This document shows, one piece after another, positions 62,270-64,000 of a DNA stretch of 64,000 nucleotides. This stretch comes from Reticulitermes speratus (Eukaryota; Arthropoda; Insecta; Blattodea; Rhinotermitidae). Location: the NCBI GenBank assembly GCA_021186555.1, contig JAJKFL010000011.1, positions 6,516,501 through 6,580,500 of the forward strand, read 5' to 3'. Positions within the stretch are counted from its first letter, which is position 1. Every line of letters begins with the position of its first letter. Both the position numbers and the translations under genes were made by a program. The notes beneath the pieces are model-generated. The model ran no database searches. It saw only the letters and a program-made list of their open reading frames with translations, and was not told the DNA's origin.

Positions 62270-63220
62270 TTACTTATTTAGAAATAATTAAGAGAGGTGT
62301 ATGTTTGAAGAATGTTTGCTTCCTGTTGATTTAATCGAAGACATTTTTAATTGGATGTACGCTATTATACACAGGCATCTATTTTTAAATTCTGTGTGCT
62401 GGTATACACAGGCAACCAGAAAACACGCTAAGTGCTAACAAATAGTATTTGTAACGTATTAGGATCTAAGACACTCCCAGATAACAAATTGGCCACTCCT
62501 AAGCTGCAACTACTGCATTTAATCAGGATTTGTCTGTTGGTTGTTGCTTCGAGTCCTTCAAATTACAACTTTGTTCATTTAATTTAGTAAATCGTGAAAG
62601 TCTGGTGTTTCAAGTATAATGAGGTGGGAGGGAGAATACGGCACTCCCTAATCTAATTGACCCGGAACTCCCGTCTCGTCCTTGGCAAAACAGAGCACGT
62701 GCTCGCCTTTTGGTTAATGTGGTTTGACAGTATCTTCACAATTCCTGATCTAGTTAAGACAAAAACAAATATTTGTATCTTCAAGTCCGATACAATGTTA
62801 AAATATTTTTTTATTAACAGCGACAATTACGAACATAAAACCTGAAGTTGCACGGTTCGAAACTCAGCAGACCTACCGATTATTCTAAATGAGTTATATA
62901 GTGGTTTTTCCTTAGCGCGTCCATATAAACGCCAGAAAATCACTTTCAATTAAACAACAACAGGATATTTCCACATCCTTTGGAATTTATTATCACCCGA
63001 TCTTCAAAAATACCTCTAAGTTACAAACCAGCGTTGTTAAATAAAGTTCAGGTGAATTAATGAATAAACACTTCAATATATGAGATGATAGCAGATTATT
63101 GAAACATTTGTACCTAACTGAAACGTGATTGGTTTTCTGGATTTGAAACACAAAAGAATCTTGTATCATGCTCTGATTTAATATGTGATAATTCAATTTG
63201 GTATCAAACTCAACTTTTAA
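62270..63220. other. No recognised feature
   Basis: Nothing assigned. Confidence 0.4.
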
Positions 63221-63227
63221 TTTACGT

Positions 63228-63262
63228 GAAATTCCGCTGTGTGAAATGCACAGCGGAATTTC
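63228..63262. repeat. Perfect 14-bp hairpin
   Basis: GAAATTCCGCTGTG, loop TGAAATG, CACAGCGGAATTTC. No T-run or tail, and not related to the hammerhead hairpins. Confidence 0.85.
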
Positions 63263-63269
63263 GCACTGA

Positions 63270-63715
63270 TATTTAGCATGGAATATTAAAATCAGTCGCA
63301 TGTAGGATATTTAGAGGCGGCTTAGACTTGTACTTGGCAGGTATGCTTAGATATATAGCAAGAAGCACGAACTGGATAACACGAATACCGGATAGGAACC
63401 GGTCATTATAAATTGTCGGAACACCGAGGTGGCCAACATATATAATACAAGCGTTTGTTTTGCTCGTATTTACTATCAGTGTTCTGTGCGGGGGCTACGT
63501 ACTGCTGCATTTCACACCAGTTGTCATAATCTGGCAAATGCAAATTCCCGCTGAGTCGGCGTATACGACACAGAGTTTAACGCGGTTAATCGGAAAAGCG
63601 GTTAGTTCGGAAAACAGTCAAATGAAAGTGCAGTATATAGTGAAAAAATTATCACTGATTACAAAACAATAATTTACGCGTCACAAATAGGCCTACATTA
63701 TAAAGCAGTGTTTAA
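63270..63715. other. No recognised feature
   Basis: A 70-codon frame at 63460-63672 starts with a signal-like hydrophobic stretch (VFTISVLCGGYVLLHF), but nothing else supports a gene. Confidence 0.35.
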
Positions 63716-63716
63716 A

Positions 63717-63985
63717 TGTAAAGGTAAAGGTGTCATTCACACACCATGAAGGCATTAAGATGTGTAGCGGTATAGCTTCTTTCTTAACCTCGATTCTAGA
63801 CAGAGGTTAAAATTTAACAGCACGCTCCGGCTGCTTTATCTATGGAAAAATAAAAGTGTTATCCATTTAATAGGAGGCTGGATCGGGCTCCAAATCCGGC
63901 CTTAAAGTTTTGAAATAAAGAAAGATCTCTTACTTCTAGTGGGATTCGAACCCGGAATCGTCCAGTAAAAAATTGTGTTAATATA
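63717..63985 (-). mobile_element. SINE A-like, decayed, antisense
   Basis: TTTACC-type tail as GTAAAGGTAAAGG, then CACCATGAAGGCATTAAGAT, AACCTCGATTCTAGACAGAG, AATAGGAGGCTGGATCGGGC and B-box GGGATTCGAACCCGGAATCG. The A box falls at the window edge. Confidence 0.65.
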
Positions 63986-64000
63986 TTCATGTCTGAAGTC

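Overview
This is repeat-rich, A+T-leaning nuclear DNA from an animal, almost certainly an insect and probably of the cockroach/termite lineage (Blattodea). The lineage call rests on remembered resemblance of the RTE-type reverse-transcriptase tails and tRNA-derived SINEs to Periplaneta-like sequence; nothing could be searched. I found no convincing host gene, no functional tRNA or rRNA gene, no bacterial operon and no CRISPR array. Nearly every recognisable feature is a mobile-element copy, mostly 5'-truncated, decayed or nested. The open frames present are C-terminal retrotransposon fragments, tandem-repeat translations or chance frames.

Recognised components: (1) About 14 fragments of one RTE-like non-LTR retrotransposon, best preserved at 290-870 (+) and 28655-29262 (-), with a TTAG-repeat 3' end, plus four fragments of related lineages (1085-1395, 7550-8460, 41965-42260, 47330-47690). 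(2) Several tRNA-derived SINE families (called A, B, C, D and E here), some with clear target-site duplications (TSDs) and several nested in one another. (3) A pogo/Tigger-like MITE in three copies and a Tc1/mariner-like deletion derivative at 15020-15583 with a 78-bp two-TIR relative at 14746-14823. (4) Two minisatellite arrays, 36-bp units at 39006-39436 and 43-bp units at 52876-53956, a 109-bp perfect tandem duplication at 35440-35657, and many microsatellites. (5) At least three other dispersed repeats without a class.

The most interesting component is a group of hairpin (fold-back) elements, about 75 to 900 bp long, spread over the whole window. Most carry motifs matching the hammerhead ribozyme core: CTGANGA, a stem-II hairpin, GAAA, a tiny stem III and a flanking stem I. 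The motifs often occur as two opposed copies, one per arm. Nine of the elements have candidate TSDs of 11-13 bp, five of them perfect at 12-13 bp and one perfect at 11 bp. One element (30996-31344) holds an open stretch resembling the N-terminal region of a Penelope-like retroelement protein. Penelope-like elements are known to carry hammerheads, so I infer that these are Penelope-related or non-autonomous relatives. In one subfamily the hairpin shrinks stepwise to a 75-bp element that has lost the ribozyme but still has a perfect 13-bp duplication.

Layout: 1-9 kb holds RTE and SINE fragments, a possible small promoter/exon near 4.6-4.7 kb and an RTE copy split by a MITE. 9-20 kb holds SINEs, hairpin elements, the Tc1/mariner derivative and a composite SINE. 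20-30 kb is decayed SINE and RTE sequence with one good RTE copy. 29.7-32.3 kb is a cluster of hammerhead hairpins. 32.3-37 kb is poor in recognisable features. 37-39.5 kb holds a SINE-in-SINE nest, two hairpins and the 36-bp array. 39.8-51.6 kb is sparse. 51.6-55.9 kb holds a SINE nest, the 43-bp array, an RTE copy split by a hairpin, and a 127-bp hairpin. 56-59 kb contains the two largest hairpin elements. 59.8-64 kb holds further hairpins, an RTE split by a SINE and a decayed SINE.
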